Shown here piece after piece: positions 8,516-17,393 of a stretch of DNA of 64,000 nucleotides; positions within the stretch are counted from its first letter, which is position 1; each line of letters begins with the position of its first letter. The notes beneath the pieces were generated by a model, which was not told the origin of the DNA, searched no databases, and worked only from the letters and a program-made list of their open reading frames with translations. A program made the translations under genes and the position numbers. The DNA is from Terrimesophilobacter bigeumensis (GTDB lineage: Bacteria; Actinomycetota; Actinomycetes; Actinomycetales; Microbacteriaceae), in assembly GCF_039537265.1 (NCBI RefSeq), contig NZ_BAABAE010000003.1:1302001-1366000 (forward strand), read 5' to 3'.

Positions 8516-10048
8516 CTACCCGCCGAACAGCGCCTCGATGGGCCCGCGCGCGAAGTAGACCAGGAAGCCGACCGCCACGATCCACAGCAGCGGCGAGATA
8601 CCCTTCGCCTTACCGGCGAGGGACCGCACGACGACCCAGGAGATGAATCCGACGCCGATGCCGTTCGCGATCGAGTAGGTGAGCGGCATGACGACGATCG
8701 TGAGGAAGACCGGCAGGCCGATCGAGAACTCGCTCCAGGTCACATCCTTGATCTGCGACACCATGAGCACGCCGACGACGACGAGGGCGGCGCCGGCCAC
8801 CTCGAGCGGCACGACCTGCGTGAGCGGCGTCAAGAACATGGCGAGCAGGAACAGCACACCCGTGATGACGCTCGCGAACCCCGTCCGTGCGCCCTCGCCG
8901 ACGCCCGCCGCCGAGTCGATGTAGATGGTGTTCGATGAGCTCGAGGTAGCGCCTCCGGCCACCGCACCGATGCCCTCGACGATGAGCGAGGACTTCAGGC
9001 GCGGGAAGTTGCCCTCCTTGTCGGCCAGGCCGGCTTCCTTGGTGAGGCCGGTCAGCGTTCCGACCGCGTCGAAGAAGTTCGTGAACACGAGGGTGAAGAC
9101 GAGCATGATGGCGGCGAGCCACCCGATGCGTCCGAAAGCGTTGAAGTCGAATGCGCCGATCAGGCCGAGGTCCGGCACCGAGACGATCGCATCCGGGAGC
9201 GTCGGGACGTTGAGGTTCCAGCCACCAGGGTTCGGCTGGCCGTTCGCGAACGATGGGCCGAGCTTGAAGATCGCTTCGAGGATGATCGCGATGACGGTCG
9301 TGCCCAGGATGCCGATGAGCAGCGCCCCCTTGACCTTGCGCGCCATGAGAACGCCCATGATGAGCAGGCCCAGGATGAACGTGAGGGTCGGGATCGTGGT
9401 GATCGAGCCCCCGTCGCCGAGCTGCACGGGCGGACTCGCAGCGCCGCTCGACCGCACGAAACCGGCATCCACGAGTCCGATGAAGGCGATGAACAGGCCG
9501 ATGCCGACCGTGATCGCGATCTTGAGCTGAGCGGGGACGGCCCTGAAGATGAGCTCCCGCAGTTTCGTCGCCGACAGCAGGACGATGATGAGGCCGTTGA
9601 TGACGACGAGGCCCATCGCCTCCGCCCAGGTGACCTGGCCGACGACGCTCACCGCGAGGAAGGAGTTGATGCCGAGGCCGGCCGCGAGCCCGAACGGCAG
9701 GTTCGCGACGAGTCCGAACAGGATCGTCATGACACCCGCGGTGAGGCCCGTGACGGCGGCGACCTGCGGCCGGTCGAGGGAGCCTCCCGTGACATCCGCG
9801 ACGCCACCCAGGATGAGCGGGTTGAGGATGACGATGTAGGCCATCGTCATGAAGGTGACGAGCCCACCGCGTACCTCGCGGCCGACCGTCGACTTGCGGA
9901 AGCTGATCTCGAAGAACGAATCGAACCGCTCGCGGAAATTGTTTCCGCTCCCCCGCTTCACGGGGTTGTGCTGGGCCCAGTCGGTCGCCGTCGCAGTCTC
10001 GTGCGCGGCACCCTGGCTTTCGGATGTCGTGGAAATTTTCGGCTCCAT
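8516..10048 (-). CDS. AzgA-type purine (hypoxanthine/guanine/adenine) permease
   Basis: 510 aa NCS2-superfamily transporter. It has the AzgA-branch signatures: GGLVTFMTMAYIVILNP near residue 60, a GLGINSFLAV-type segment in helix 3, and a second-half region with DAVGTLTGL and GATSSSSNTIYIDSAAGV. It should import purine bases by proton symport. The N-terminal ~45 residues are hydrophilic. Upstream on the minus strand a TAGGGT at about 10076-10081 gives a short leader, and GCGAGAG precedes the ATG. The specific base preference cannot be read from sequence. Confidence 0.88.
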   Translation of the reverse strand: MEPKISTTSESQGAAHETATATDWAQHNPVKRGSGNNFRERFDSFFEISFRKSTVGREVRGGLVTFMTMAYIVILNPLILGGVADVTGGSLDRPQVAAVTGLTAGVMTILFGLVANLPFGLAAGLGINSFLAVSVVGQVTWAEAMGLVVINGLIIVLLSATKLRELIFRAVPAQLKIAITVGIGLFIAFIGLVDAGFVRSSGAASPPVQLGDGGSITTIPTLTFILGLLIMGVLMARKVKGALLIGILGTTVIAIILEAIFKLGPSFANGQPNPGGWNLNVPTLPDAIVSVPDLGLIGAFDFNAFGRIGWLAAIMLVFTLVFTNFFDAVGTLTGLTKEAGLADKEGNFPRLKSSLIVEGIGAVAGGATSSSSNTIYIDSAAGVGEGARTGFASVITGVLFLLAMFLTPLTQVVPLEVAGAALVVVGVLMVSQIKDVTWSEFSIGLPVFLTIVVMPLTYSIANGIGVGFISWVVVRSLAGKAKGISPLLWIVAVGFLVYFARGPIEALFGG

Positions 10049-10133
10049 CTCTCGCAGTTGGGTGGGAACGGTTTCACCCTATTGCCCTGCTCGGGACCAG
10101 AGCGTGGAGGACTCGCGGAACGAATCGCCGGAG

Positions 10134-10643
10134 CTACGCGCCCACCACGAGGTAGAGAAGTGCCGCGACGATGGCGAGCACCGCGACGACACTCGCACCG
10201 ACTTCGAGTGAGCGCCAGCGCTCGGCCAGCCGACCCGTCTTGGAGAGGAAGTCGAGCACGAGGGCGACGATGCTCGCGAAGCCGAGCACGAAGGGCACGA
10301 CGAGCAGAGGCGAGAGACCCATGACGGGTGCCAGCCAGGTGAAGACCGCAACGATGGCCACCACGATGGTGACCGACTCGAAGACGACGACGAGAAGCCG
10401 CGAGGTCGTGAGGTCGCGCACGGCCGACTTCGTGGTGGTTCTCGTTGACGAGTCGCCCCAGGCCAGCCAGCCAAGTGAAAGGGCACCGAGCACGACGAGG
10501 GCGAGCAGAATCCAGCCGACGAAGGGCAGGGCGCCCGCCAGCGGTGAGCCGGCGACGAAGAACAGCGCGATCGACAGGACCAGCACGGCGAGCACGACGA
10601 TCGGGGAGACGATTTTCCTGGTGTTCTCGGTAAGGAGTGTCAT
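10134..10643 (-). CDS. Hypothetical four-helix membrane protein
   Basis: 169 aa. Four hydrophobic segments: about 11-30, 34-55, 77-110 (possibly two short ones) and 140-168, with a polar TTTKSAVRDL loop between. No motif recognised. I chose the ATG at 10643 (MTLLTENTRK), because the upstream in-frame sequence overlaps the divergent MFS gene and is composed of arginine- and serine-rich shadow sequence. Confidence 0.6.
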   Translation of the reverse strand: MTLLTENTRKIVSPIVVLAVLVLSIALFFVAGSPLAGALPFVGWILLALVVLGALSLGWLAWGDSSTRTTTKSAVRDLTTSRLLVVVFESVTIVVAIVAVFTWLAPVMGLSPLLVVPFVLGFASIVALVLDFLSKTGRLAERWRSLEVGASVVAVLAIVAALLYLVVGA

Positions 10644-10716
10644 GGGTATCCAGCGTGCCCGGTCGGGTGGGCGGCGCGCAAGGCCTGGACCATCGCCCCC
10701 GTCTAGAGTTGAGCCG

Positions 10717-12195
10717 ATGGAGAACGAGCGGCAGGGCTGGCTGAGCGACCGGGAGCGCCGGCGCCTCACCCGTCTCCCGACCGACCGCGCGATGACCGCG
10801 ACGCTCGCCACGACCGGTCTCATCGCCGCGACCATGCAGACCCTCGTCACCCCGATCATCCCTCAGCTGCCGGTGCTGCTCAGCACGAACGTGGCGGATG
10901 CGCAATGGGTGCTCACGGCGACCCTGCTCGCGGCGGCCATCGCCACCCCCATCGGCGGACGCCTGGGCGATATGTACGGTAAGCGCCGCATCGCACTCAC
11001 CCTTCTCATGATCATGACCTTCGGGTCGATCATCGCGGCGATCTCGAACACTCTCGTGCCCATGATCATCGGGCGCGCGCTGCAGGGCGTCGGCCTCGGC
11101 GTCATCGCGCTCGGCATCAGCATCCTGCGCGATGTCATCCACCCGAGGAAGCTGGGTGGTGCGGTCGCCCTGGTGAGCGCGACGATGGGCGTCGGGGGCG
11201 CGGTCGGCCTCGCGGTCTCCGCGGTGATCGCCGAGAGCCTCGACTGGCATTTCCTGTTCTGGCTGTCCGCGCTTCTCGGGGTCATCGCCTCGGCGCTCGT
11301 CATCCTGGTCATCCCGGTCAGCACGCTGCGCACGGCGGGACGGTTCGACTGGGGCGGAGCGTTCGGACTCTCGATCGGTCTCGTCGGCATCCTCCTCGGC
11401 GTTTCGAAGGGCAATGAATGGGGCTGGGCGAGCCCCGTCATCCTCACCCTGCTCATCGGCGGGGCGCTCGTCTTCGTCGCCTGGGGGTTCTACGAGTTGC
11501 GGATGGCGGACCCGCTCGTCGACCTGCGGGTCGCCGCCCGCCGCCCGGTGCTGCTCACCAACCTGGCCTCGATCGCGGTCGGGTTCGCGTTCTTCGTGAC
11601 CGCGTCTGCGCAGCCGATCCTGCTCGAGCTGCCCACCGATACGGGGGTCGGCCTCGGGCAGACGCTTCTCGTGGCGAGCCTCTGCCTCATGCCCAACGGC
11701 ATCGTCATGTTCCTCGTCTCACCGCTCGCCGCGCGGCTCTCCAACACGCGCGGGCCGCGCACGAGCCTCATCCTCGGCGGTTTCATCATCGCTGTGGCCT
11801 TCACGCTCTCGGTGTTCCTCATGCACGAGGTCTGGCACGTCGTCCTGGTCTCGACCCTCGTCGGTCTGGGGACGGGGTTCGCCTACTCGGCGATGCCGAC
11901 GCTCATCATGCACTCCGTGCCGCCGACCGAGACGGCGGCCGCGAACGGTCTCAACTCGGTCATGCGAACACTCGGCTCGACGGTGGCCGCAAGTCTCATC
12001 GGGGTGATCCTCTCCTCGAGTTTCGTGGTCGCGAACGGCATCGAGATCCCCACACGCGAAGCATTCCAGGTGGTGTTCGCGCTCGGCGCCGGCGTCGCAC
12101 TGCTCGGAACGATCGTCGCGGTGTTCATCCCACGCCGCGGGCGCCGCTACGAGGACACCCAGAGCATCCCGATCCAGAGCATCCCCGAGGGGTGA
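10717..12195 (+). CDS. MFS drug exporter (DHA2-like)
   Basis: 492 aa. Predicted proton-driven exporter. Motif A-like GGRLGDMYGKRR sits between helices 2 and 3 and GRALQGVGLG is the antiporter motif region. About 13-14 membrane helices fit the DHA2 branch; the hydrophilic N-terminus (QGWLSDRERRRLTRL) is cytoplasmic. The start ATG lies 7 nt after TAGAGT, a leaderless-type promoter. No TetR/MarR regulator is adjacent, so the inducer and substrate are unknown. Confidence 0.82.
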   Translation: MENERQGWLSDRERRRLTRLPTDRAMTATLATTGLIAATMQTLVTPIIPQLPVLLSTNVADAQWVLTATLLAAAIATPIGGRLGDMYGKRRIALTLLMIMTFGSIIAAISNTLVPMIIGRALQGVGLGVIALGISILRDVIHPRKLGGAVALVSATMGVGGAVGLAVSAVIAESLDWHFLFWLSALLGVIASALVILVIPVSTLRTAGRFDWGGAFGLSIGLVGILLGVSKGNEWGWASPVILTLLIGGALVFVAWGFYELRMADPLVDLRVAARRPVLLTNLASIAVGFAFFVTASAQPILLELPTDTGVGLGQTLLVASLCLMPNGIVMFLVSPLAARLSNTRGPRTSLILGGFIIAVAFTLSVFLMHEVWHVVLVSTLVGLGTGFAYSAMPTLIMHSVPPTETAAANGLNSVMRTLGSTVAASLIGVILSSSFVVANGIEIPTREAFQVVFALGAGVALLGTIVAVFIPRRGRRYEDTQSIPIQSIPEG

Positions 12196-12284
12196 GAGGC
12201 GACCGGTCGGATCCTCTCGCGGGCGACGAACCGCAAGCCCTGGTGTCTCAGGCAGTCATCAGCGCCCGGGGTTAGCTTGTGCGC

Positions 12285-12461
12285 ATGAGCAGCAACGACG
12301 AGAGCCTCGATCGGGAGTTCGAGCCGGTCGCGGACGACGAACGCGAGGTGGACGTGGACGACGAAGAGGAGCCGACCCCGCCGCCGACGCTCGACCCGGA
12401 TGAGCGCATCGAGGACGAGGACGAGGACGAACCTCTGCCCGACGGCCAGCGTCCGGTTTGA
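12285..12461 (+). CDS. Small highly acidic protein
   Basis: 58 aa, with about half the residues Asp or Glu and a central PTPPPTLDPDER. No domain recognised; probably disordered. The frame is credible because an ATG follows TAGCTT at exactly 6 nt and the gene ends 29 bp before the next one. A GTG two codons earlier is possible but would break the spacing. Confidence 0.55.
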   Translation: MSSNDESLDREFEPVADDEREVDVDDEEEPTPPPTLDPDERIEDEDEDEPLPDGQRPV

Positions 12462-12490
12462 GTCACCTCCCGGCCGCCTAGGCTGGAGAG

Positions 12491-13192
12491 ATGCGCCTCC
12501 TCCTCATCCGGCACGGCCAGACGCCGGGCAATGTGCTTGGGCAGCTCGATACGGCGTATCCGGGTCCCGGCCTGACCGCGCTCGGCCTTGAACAGGCGGC
12601 GGGACTCGCCGCCGCTCTCAAGGACCAGCCCATCGACGCCCTGTATGCCTCCACCCTGCTGCGCACCCAGTTGACCGCCGAGCCCCTGTCGCGAACTCGC
12701 GGCCTGGAGGTGGGCGTGCGTCCGGGCCTCCACGAGATCGAAGCCGGTTCGCTCGAATCACGCAGCGATCGCGACTCGATCCGTCAGTATCTGGAGACCG
12801 TCTACGCGTGGGGCCTGGGCGACCTCGGCACTGCCATGCCGGGCGGCCCGGACGGCCACGCTTTCTTCGGCCGCTTCGACGAGGACATCGCCACGATCGC
12901 CGGTTCGGGCGCTCAGGCGGCCGCGGTCGTCAGTCACGGTGCCGCGATCCGCGTGTGGGTGTCGAGCCGGGCCCGCAACATCTCCCCGTCGTTCGGCGCC
13001 GAGAATCCGCTCGACAACACCGGGATCGTCGTTCTCGATGGCGGGCCGACAGAAGGCTGGACCCTCACGACGTGGGCCGGGACCCCCGTCGGTGGACCCG
13101 ACCTCGTCGACGAGGATGCCGAGGATCCCACTGGCGAGACGCTCAGCGAGGCCGTCGAGTCGGCTCCGGAGCTATCGCGCGACTCCAAGTAG
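12491..13192 (+). CDS. Histidine phosphatase (phosphoglycerate mutase-like)
   Basis: 233 aa. The catalytic RHGQ motif is at residues 7-10, with H8 the phosphorylated histidine. E82/E84 in LHEIEAGSLE are candidate proton donors, and H149 in VVSHGAAIR is the second catalytic histidine. The substrate is unknown; this family includes phosphosugar, cobalamin and acid phosphatases. The C-terminal ~40 residues are acidic and low in complexity. Start follows TAGGCT at 6 nt. The 3' end overlaps the convergent HD-domain gene by 21 bp. Confidence 0.82.
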   Translation: MRLLLIRHGQTPGNVLGQLDTAYPGPGLTALGLEQAAGLAAALKDQPIDALYASTLLRTQLTAEPLSRTRGLEVGVRPGLHEIEAGSLESRSDRDSIRQYLETVYAWGLGDLGTAMPGGPDGHAFFGRFDEDIATIAGSGAQAAAVVSHGAAIRVWVSSRARNISPSFGAENPLDNTGIVVLDGGPTEGWTLTTWAGTPVGGPDLVDEDAEDPTGETLSEAVESAPELSRDSK

Positions 13193-14428
13193 CTCGCGTG
13201 CCTCCGCATGCTCCTGTTCGAGTCGCGACCGCGTCGCGGGATCGAGTCGCCGCAGCCGCCATGGTGCCGAGTTGTCGTCGAGGGCCGCAAGCTTGACGGC
13301 GAGCCCGTCGGGATTCGCGGCGATCAAGGCGAGGTGCTCGCTCGCGCTCAGGTCGTCGCGGTTGGTGAGCAGTGAGACGATCTCCACGACGTCCGGCACG
13401 ATGCCGGCATCGAGCAGGTCCTGTGCGGCCAGGTCGCTGTGCTCCAGTACATCGTGCAACCAGGCGGCACAGTGCCGCACCGGATCATTCTCGGCGTCGA
13501 AGCGTTCCGCGACGCGCGCCGGATGGTCGATGTAGGCGGCCCCGGCGAAGTCGGTCGCACCGCGATGCGCGATCGTGGCGAGGGCGACCGCGATGCCGTG
13601 CTGAACGCTCGCCGGAGAGGCAATGGCAGCGGCCGGGGCGGGTGAAGCATCCGTGGTCGGCACCGGCTCGAGCTGAGGCTCGGCGAATGCGACAGGTTCC
13701 GGTTCCCGTTCCGGCTCGGGCTGAGGCTCGGGCTCGGCGAATGTGACAGGTTCCGGTTCCGGCTCGGGAGCAAGGGGCTGCGCAGACTCCAGCACCGTCG
13801 CCGGCGGGGGGACCGATTCGACCCGCTCGACCGGTGCGGGAGCGAGGGTGCGCTCGAACCTCTCGATCGTCCATTCCTCGTCGGCGAGCATCGCCGTCGT
13901 GGTGGCACCCGGCTGGGTCTCGTCGAGCTGGGCCGCAGACACCTCCGAGAAATGCGTGTCGAGGTCGTCGCGCACGTAGAGGAACCCGCTCAGGCCGATC
14001 TCCACCCAGCCGCCGGTGAGCCACTGGAAATATCGGCGGCGGCCGGAGATCGTGGCCGCGCTGAAGACGCCGACGACGTGGAATCCGTTGTCGGTGACCC
14101 TGGTGTAGAAGCGCTGGCGATCGGGGATGTTGCCGAGGGACTGGGCCGGGCCATCCTCCTGCGTCGTCGCATCCACGAAACGGTCGAAGTTGAACTGGGC
14201 GGCGAGGCGCGCATACCGCACGCCGTCGTCCACGACCAGGGCGATCTCGCGCAGTTGCGGGAGTTGCTCGAAGGTGGCGCTCGGCCATTCGAGTCCGTCG
14301 CCCATGATGTTGAGTCTGGCGCGGCGCAGCAAGGTGTGCGTCGCCCACTCGTACTGGGGGATGTCGACCGGCGGGAGGGTATCGAGGTCGATGCTGCCGT
14401 GGTCGGGTGCTGCGGGAATGTGGTCCAT
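13172..14428 (-). CDS. HD-domain protein with SpoT/MESH1-like C-terminus
   Basis: 418 aa in three parts. Residues 1-~205 form an aromatic-rich domain I do not recognise. About 205-300 is a proline- and glutamate-rich linker of repeated PEPEPEPV-like units. The C-terminal ~120 residues resemble the (p)ppGpp hydrolase HD domain of SpoT/MESH1: an early histidine (IAHRG), YIDHPARVAERF, AAWLHDVLEHSD and VKLAALDDN, in family order. The usual HDVLED-T is HDVLEHS here. Start: ATG 14428 with CAGGAT just upstream; a longer version to 14617 looks non-coding. A nucleotide pyrophosphohydrolase role is an inference from the HD motif. Confidence 0.62.
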   Translation of the reverse strand: MDHIPAAPDHGSIDLDTLPPVDIPQYEWATHTLLRRARLNIMGDGLEWPSATFEQLPQLREIALVVDDGVRYARLAAQFNFDRFVDATTQEDGPAQSLGNIPDRQRFYTRVTDNGFHVVGVFSAATISGRRRYFQWLTGGWVEIGLSGFLYVRDDLDTHFSEVSAAQLDETQPGATTTAMLADEEWTIERFERTLAPAPVERVESVPPPATVLESAQPLAPEPEPEPVTFAEPEPQPEPEREPEPVAFAEPQLEPVPTTDASPAPAAAIASPASVQHGIAVALATIAHRGATDFAGAAYIDHPARVAERFDAENDPVRHCAAWLHDVLEHSDLAAQDLLDAGIVPDVVEIVSLLTNRDDLSASEHLALIAANPDGLAVKLAALDDNSAPWRLRRLDPATRSRLEQEHAEARELLGVAR

Positions 14429-14643
14429 GATCCTGGGTCCGTCTGGCTTCGGGTATGCCGCGTTCGGCGACAGCTGGGTAAGGCTCGATACCTCGTCCAC
14501 CTCGTTGCCGAGTTGCTCCCCCGCGGAGACGCCGACTTCGGGATCGGCGAGATCTCTATGCCTCCGAGCGTAAGTCACCGGAATACTGGTTTCACGTCCC
14601 CTTTCGGGGTACTCCACTGAGACCGCGTCGCTACGATGATCCC

Positions 14644-15411
14644 GTGCGCGCGAGTGAGCGAGGGACAGGGTCGGTGCGCCGGTTCTTCGCGGGCGTCGGC
14701 TTTCTGGGTCGCGGCCTCGCTCGCTGGGGCACCTCGCCGCGGCTCATGCTGCTGGGCGCGATCCCCGCGCTCATCGTCGGTGCGGCCTTTGCCGCCGGCA
14801 TCGTGCTGCTGGCGATCAACCTGCAGGAACTCGTCGTCTGGTCGACGCCGTTCGCCGAACCGTGGGTCGAACCCTGGCGCACACTGTTCCGGATCACGGT
14901 CGGTGCGGCGTTCGTCGGGCTGGCCATCCTGATCATCGTGTTCTCCTTCACCGCACTGACCCTCGCCATCGGCGACCCGCTCTACGAACGGATCTGGCGC
15001 GACGTCGAAGTCCACGCGGGCGGCCTGCCGCAGGGATCGCCACGGTCGTGGACGGCGGTCCTCGCCGATGGAGCCCGGATGCTCCCCCGTGCGATCTTCG
15101 GCGGTCTCGCCCTCTTCCTGCTCGGATTCATCCCACTCATCGGCCAGATCCTGGTTCCCGTGGCCACCGCGCTCTTCGCCGGCTGGATGCTCTCGATCGA
15201 GCTCACCGGGCGGGCGCTCGAGTGGAGGGGCTTCGCGCTGCGCGAGCGGCGACGGATGCTGGCCGGCAACCGCGCGGGAGCCCTCGGCTTCGGCCTGGCC
15301 GCCTACCTGCTCTTCCTGCTGCCCCTCGGGGCGGTCATTGCCATGCCCGCTGCCGTCGCGGGCGGGACACTGCTCGCGCGGAGCGTCCTGCCGGAGGGGT
15401 CCCCCCGTTAA
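14644..15411 (+). CDS. EI24/CysZ-like membrane protein
   Basis: 255 aa with about five to six membrane segments. It resembles the EI24 domain family (Etoposide-induced 2.4/CysZ-like), including a GDPLYERIWRDVE stretch after helix 3 and IPLIGQILVPV. CysZ members are linked to sulfate uptake, but actinobacterial EI24 proteins are uncharacterised. GTG start at 14644 follows TACGAT at 6 nt. Confidence 0.68.
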   Translation: MRASERGTGSVRRFFAGVGFLGRGLARWGTSPRLMLLGAIPALIVGAAFAAGIVLLAINLQELVVWSTPFAEPWVEPWRTLFRITVGAAFVGLAILIIVFSFTALTLAIGDPLYERIWRDVEVHAGGLPQGSPRSWTAVLADGARMLPRAIFGGLALFLLGFIPLIGQILVPVATALFAGWMLSIELTGRALEWRGFALRERRRMLAGNRAGALGFGLAAYLLFLLPLGAVIAMPAAVAGGTLLARSVLPEGSPR

Positions 15412-15453
15412 GGGACTCGAACCTCCCTCACCCCCTCCGATATACAGAGAAGT

Positions 15454-15816
15454 ATGGCCCGAGCTACGCGATTCACCTTCGATGGAGGTGCTGCGACGTA
15501 CGTGGGGACAGCCATCCTCGGCGCCCTCATCACGGTGCTCACACTCGGCATCTGCTACCCGTTCGCGCTCGTCCTGACGGAGCGCTGGCGGTGCAAGCAC
15601 ACCTACATCGACGGCCAGCAGCTGGTCTTCAACGGCAGTGCCGTCGGCCTGTTCGGGCGCTGGATCCTGTGGCTGTTCCTCACGATCATCACGCTCGGCG
15701 TCTACCTGTTCTGGGTCGGCCCACGCCTGCAGGAGTGGAAGACCGTCAACACCGACTTCGCCTCGACGAAGGTGCCGTTGGCTTCATGGGGGCCGAGCGT
15801 TCTGACGACGGGGTGA
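15454..15816 (+). CDS. Small DUF898-like membrane protein
   Basis: 120 aa. Two hydrophobic segments (about 18-42 and 67-88) separated by a WRCKHTYIDGQQLVFNGSA segment, the typical DUF898 (YjgN-like) layout: helix, conserved strand with an RW-x-C/H motif and G-x-LF-x-G, helix. Function unknown. ATG 15454 is preceded by TATACA and a GAGAAG that could serve either as promoter or as ribosome-binding site. It follows the EI24 gene by 42 bp. Confidence 0.65.
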   Translation: MARATRFTFDGGAATYVGTAILGALITVLTLGICYPFALVLTERWRCKHTYIDGQQLVFNGSAVGLFGRWILWLFLTIITLGVYLFWVGPRLQEWKTVNTDFASTKVPLASWGPSVLTTG

Positions 15817-15908
15817 ACTGACCCGGCCTGTCATCGGCGTGAAGGTGAGCGGACAACGGCCCGCCGCTTCCGCCGCGCTGCTTCGGCCGGGCTGCTTCCG
15901 AAGAGCAG

Positions 15909-16658
15909 CTACACCCGCTGGAACCAGGGCGGGTAGACCGAGACCTTCTGCGCGAAACCGTGCTTCTCCAGCAAGGTGCGTACCTCGGCGCGCACCTTGT
16001 CGTTCGCGACGCCGACGAGGGTGACCGCGGCGAACGGGAACTCCCCCGGCACGAGGAACTCGGCCGAGCGCAGGGCGTCCTCCTCATCGTGGATCCTCCG
16101 CGGCATCCGTCCGCCCAGCTCGGTGAGCGAACTGAAACGTGTCGTCGGGTCCGCGGCGTCGCCGTCCGCCACCACCGCGCTCTCGCCCGCCGCCCGCACG
16201 GTGCTCACGAGAATCACGAAATCGGATGCCGGGATGCTGCCGACCCCTTCGGCCAGCCGGTAGTCGGCCTCGCCGTTGCGCATGCCGTCCCAGAGAATCG
16301 CATTCGGAGCCAGGAAGAACGGCACATGCGCGGCGACCGGTACGGAGCCGGCCAGCACCTCGCGCCGCAAGTCGCGGTTGTCCGCCGCCGAGATGTCGAC
16401 CGCCGGGCGCGCGCCCGCGGCATCCGAGAGCATGCGCCCTGCCTCGAGGATGGGTGCCAGGTTGCGCCGATGGGTGATGTGGAAGATCCGGCGGGCGCCG
16501 GCATCCACCGCTACGGGCTTCGTCGCGGAGATCGTCGTCGGCCTGCTCCGCGCTGGAGCACGCCGCGGCTTCACGGTACGGTCCTGCGGCGGAGGCGTTC
16601 TGGGCGAGCAGACATCGCAGCGGGCGATGTCCAGACCATGGATGCACTCGGTCGTCAC
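15909..16658 (-). CDS. DarT-like DNA ADP-ribosyltransferase (DUF4433), no DarG nearby
   Basis: 249 aa. The DarT domain (about 57-249) shows IFHITHRRNLAPILEAG (58-74), VPFFLAPNAILW (112-123, the NAD-binding side of the fold) and the RSAEFLVPGEFP block (198-208), whose E200 aligns with the catalytic glutamate that ADP-ribosylates thymidine in ssDNA. The N-terminus has C5-x-H7 and C14-x2-C17, a possible zinc knuckle, then a basic linker. DarT toxins are normally paired with a macrodomain antitoxin DarG; neither neighbour (DUF898 protein, pyroglutamyl peptidase) is one. GTG 16658 with GAGAGGA five nt upstream was chosen over ATG 16724, which has no ribosome-binding site. Confidence 0.72.
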   Translation of the reverse strand: MTTECIHGLDIARCDVCSPRTPPPQDRTVKPRRAPARSRPTTISATKPVAVDAGARRIFHITHRRNLAPILEAGRMLSDAAGARPAVDISAADNRDLRREVLAGSVPVAAHVPFFLAPNAILWDGMRNGEADYRLAEGVGSIPASDFVILVSTVRAAGESAVVADGDAADPTTRFSSLTELGGRMPRRIHDEEDALRSAEFLVPGEFPFAAVTLVGVANDKVRAEVRTLLEKHGFAQKVSVYPPWFQRV

Positions 16659-16730
16659 GGAGGTCCTCTCGGGCGGCACGGGAATACGCGCTGCCGCAGG
16701 ATCAACGTTACGCGCGACTAGCATGGCGCC

Positions 16731-17342
16731 ATGACCACCGCCCGATCGGCCGAGCAGCCCACCGTGCTCCTCACCGGCTTCGAACCGTTCGGCGGCGCGA
16801 ACGCCAACAACTCATGGGACGCCGTGCAGCTCGTCGCGCGCGACTGGCGAGGGCCGGCCAGGCTTGTGACCGCATGCCTGCCCGTCGAGTTCTCCCGCGC
16901 CGGCGACACCCTCGTCGAGCTCATCGATGAGCACGCCCCCGACCTGGTCATCGCCACGGGCGTCGCCGGCGGCCGCACGAAACTCACCCCCGAGCGTGTC
17001 GCCATCAACCTCGCGGATGCCCGCATCCCCGACAACGCCGGCACGCAACCCCTTGAGAAGGCGATCGTCGACGACGGCCCCGACGCCTACTTCACCCGGT
17101 TGCCGGTGAACGCCATGGTCGGGCGGATGACCATGGCCGAAGTCCCCGCCGAAGCGTCGCTGAGCGCGGGCACGTACGTGTGCAATGACGTCATGTACCG
17201 GATGATGCGGCATGTCGCCGAGCGCGGGACGATCGCCGGTTTCATCCACGTACCGGATGCGGAGGCTCTTCCTCTCGAGACGATCGCGGCCGGCCTGCGC
17301 GCGGCGGTCGAAGCGGGGCTCGAGGCGTCGACCGCTTCCTGA
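16731..17342 (+). CDS. pcp: Pyroglutamyl-peptidase I
   Basis: 203 aa cysteine peptidase (family C15) that removes N-terminal pyroglutamate from peptides. The triad is clear: E88 in TPERVAIN, C151 in GTYVCNDVMY, H173 in GFIHVP. The N-terminal TGFEPFGG motif is at 15-22. Start ATG 16731 follows TAGCAT (16719-16724) at 6 nt. Its product, pyroglutamate, is the substrate of the PxpABC oxoprolinase encoded at 58.5-60.7 kb in this same window. Confidence 0.93.
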   Translation: MTTARSAEQPTVLLTGFEPFGGANANNSWDAVQLVARDWRGPARLVTACLPVEFSRAGDTLVELIDEHAPDLVIATGVAGGRTKLTPERVAINLADARIPDNAGTQPLEKAIVDDGPDAYFTRLPVNAMVGRMTMAEVPAEASLSAGTYVCNDVMYRMMRHVAERGTIAGFIHVPDAEALPLETIAAGLRAAVEAGLEASTAS

Positions 17343-17393
17343 CCTCGTGCCAAGGCGGCCTGCCGCCGCTCGGCCTGATTCAGCGGTGCCTGA

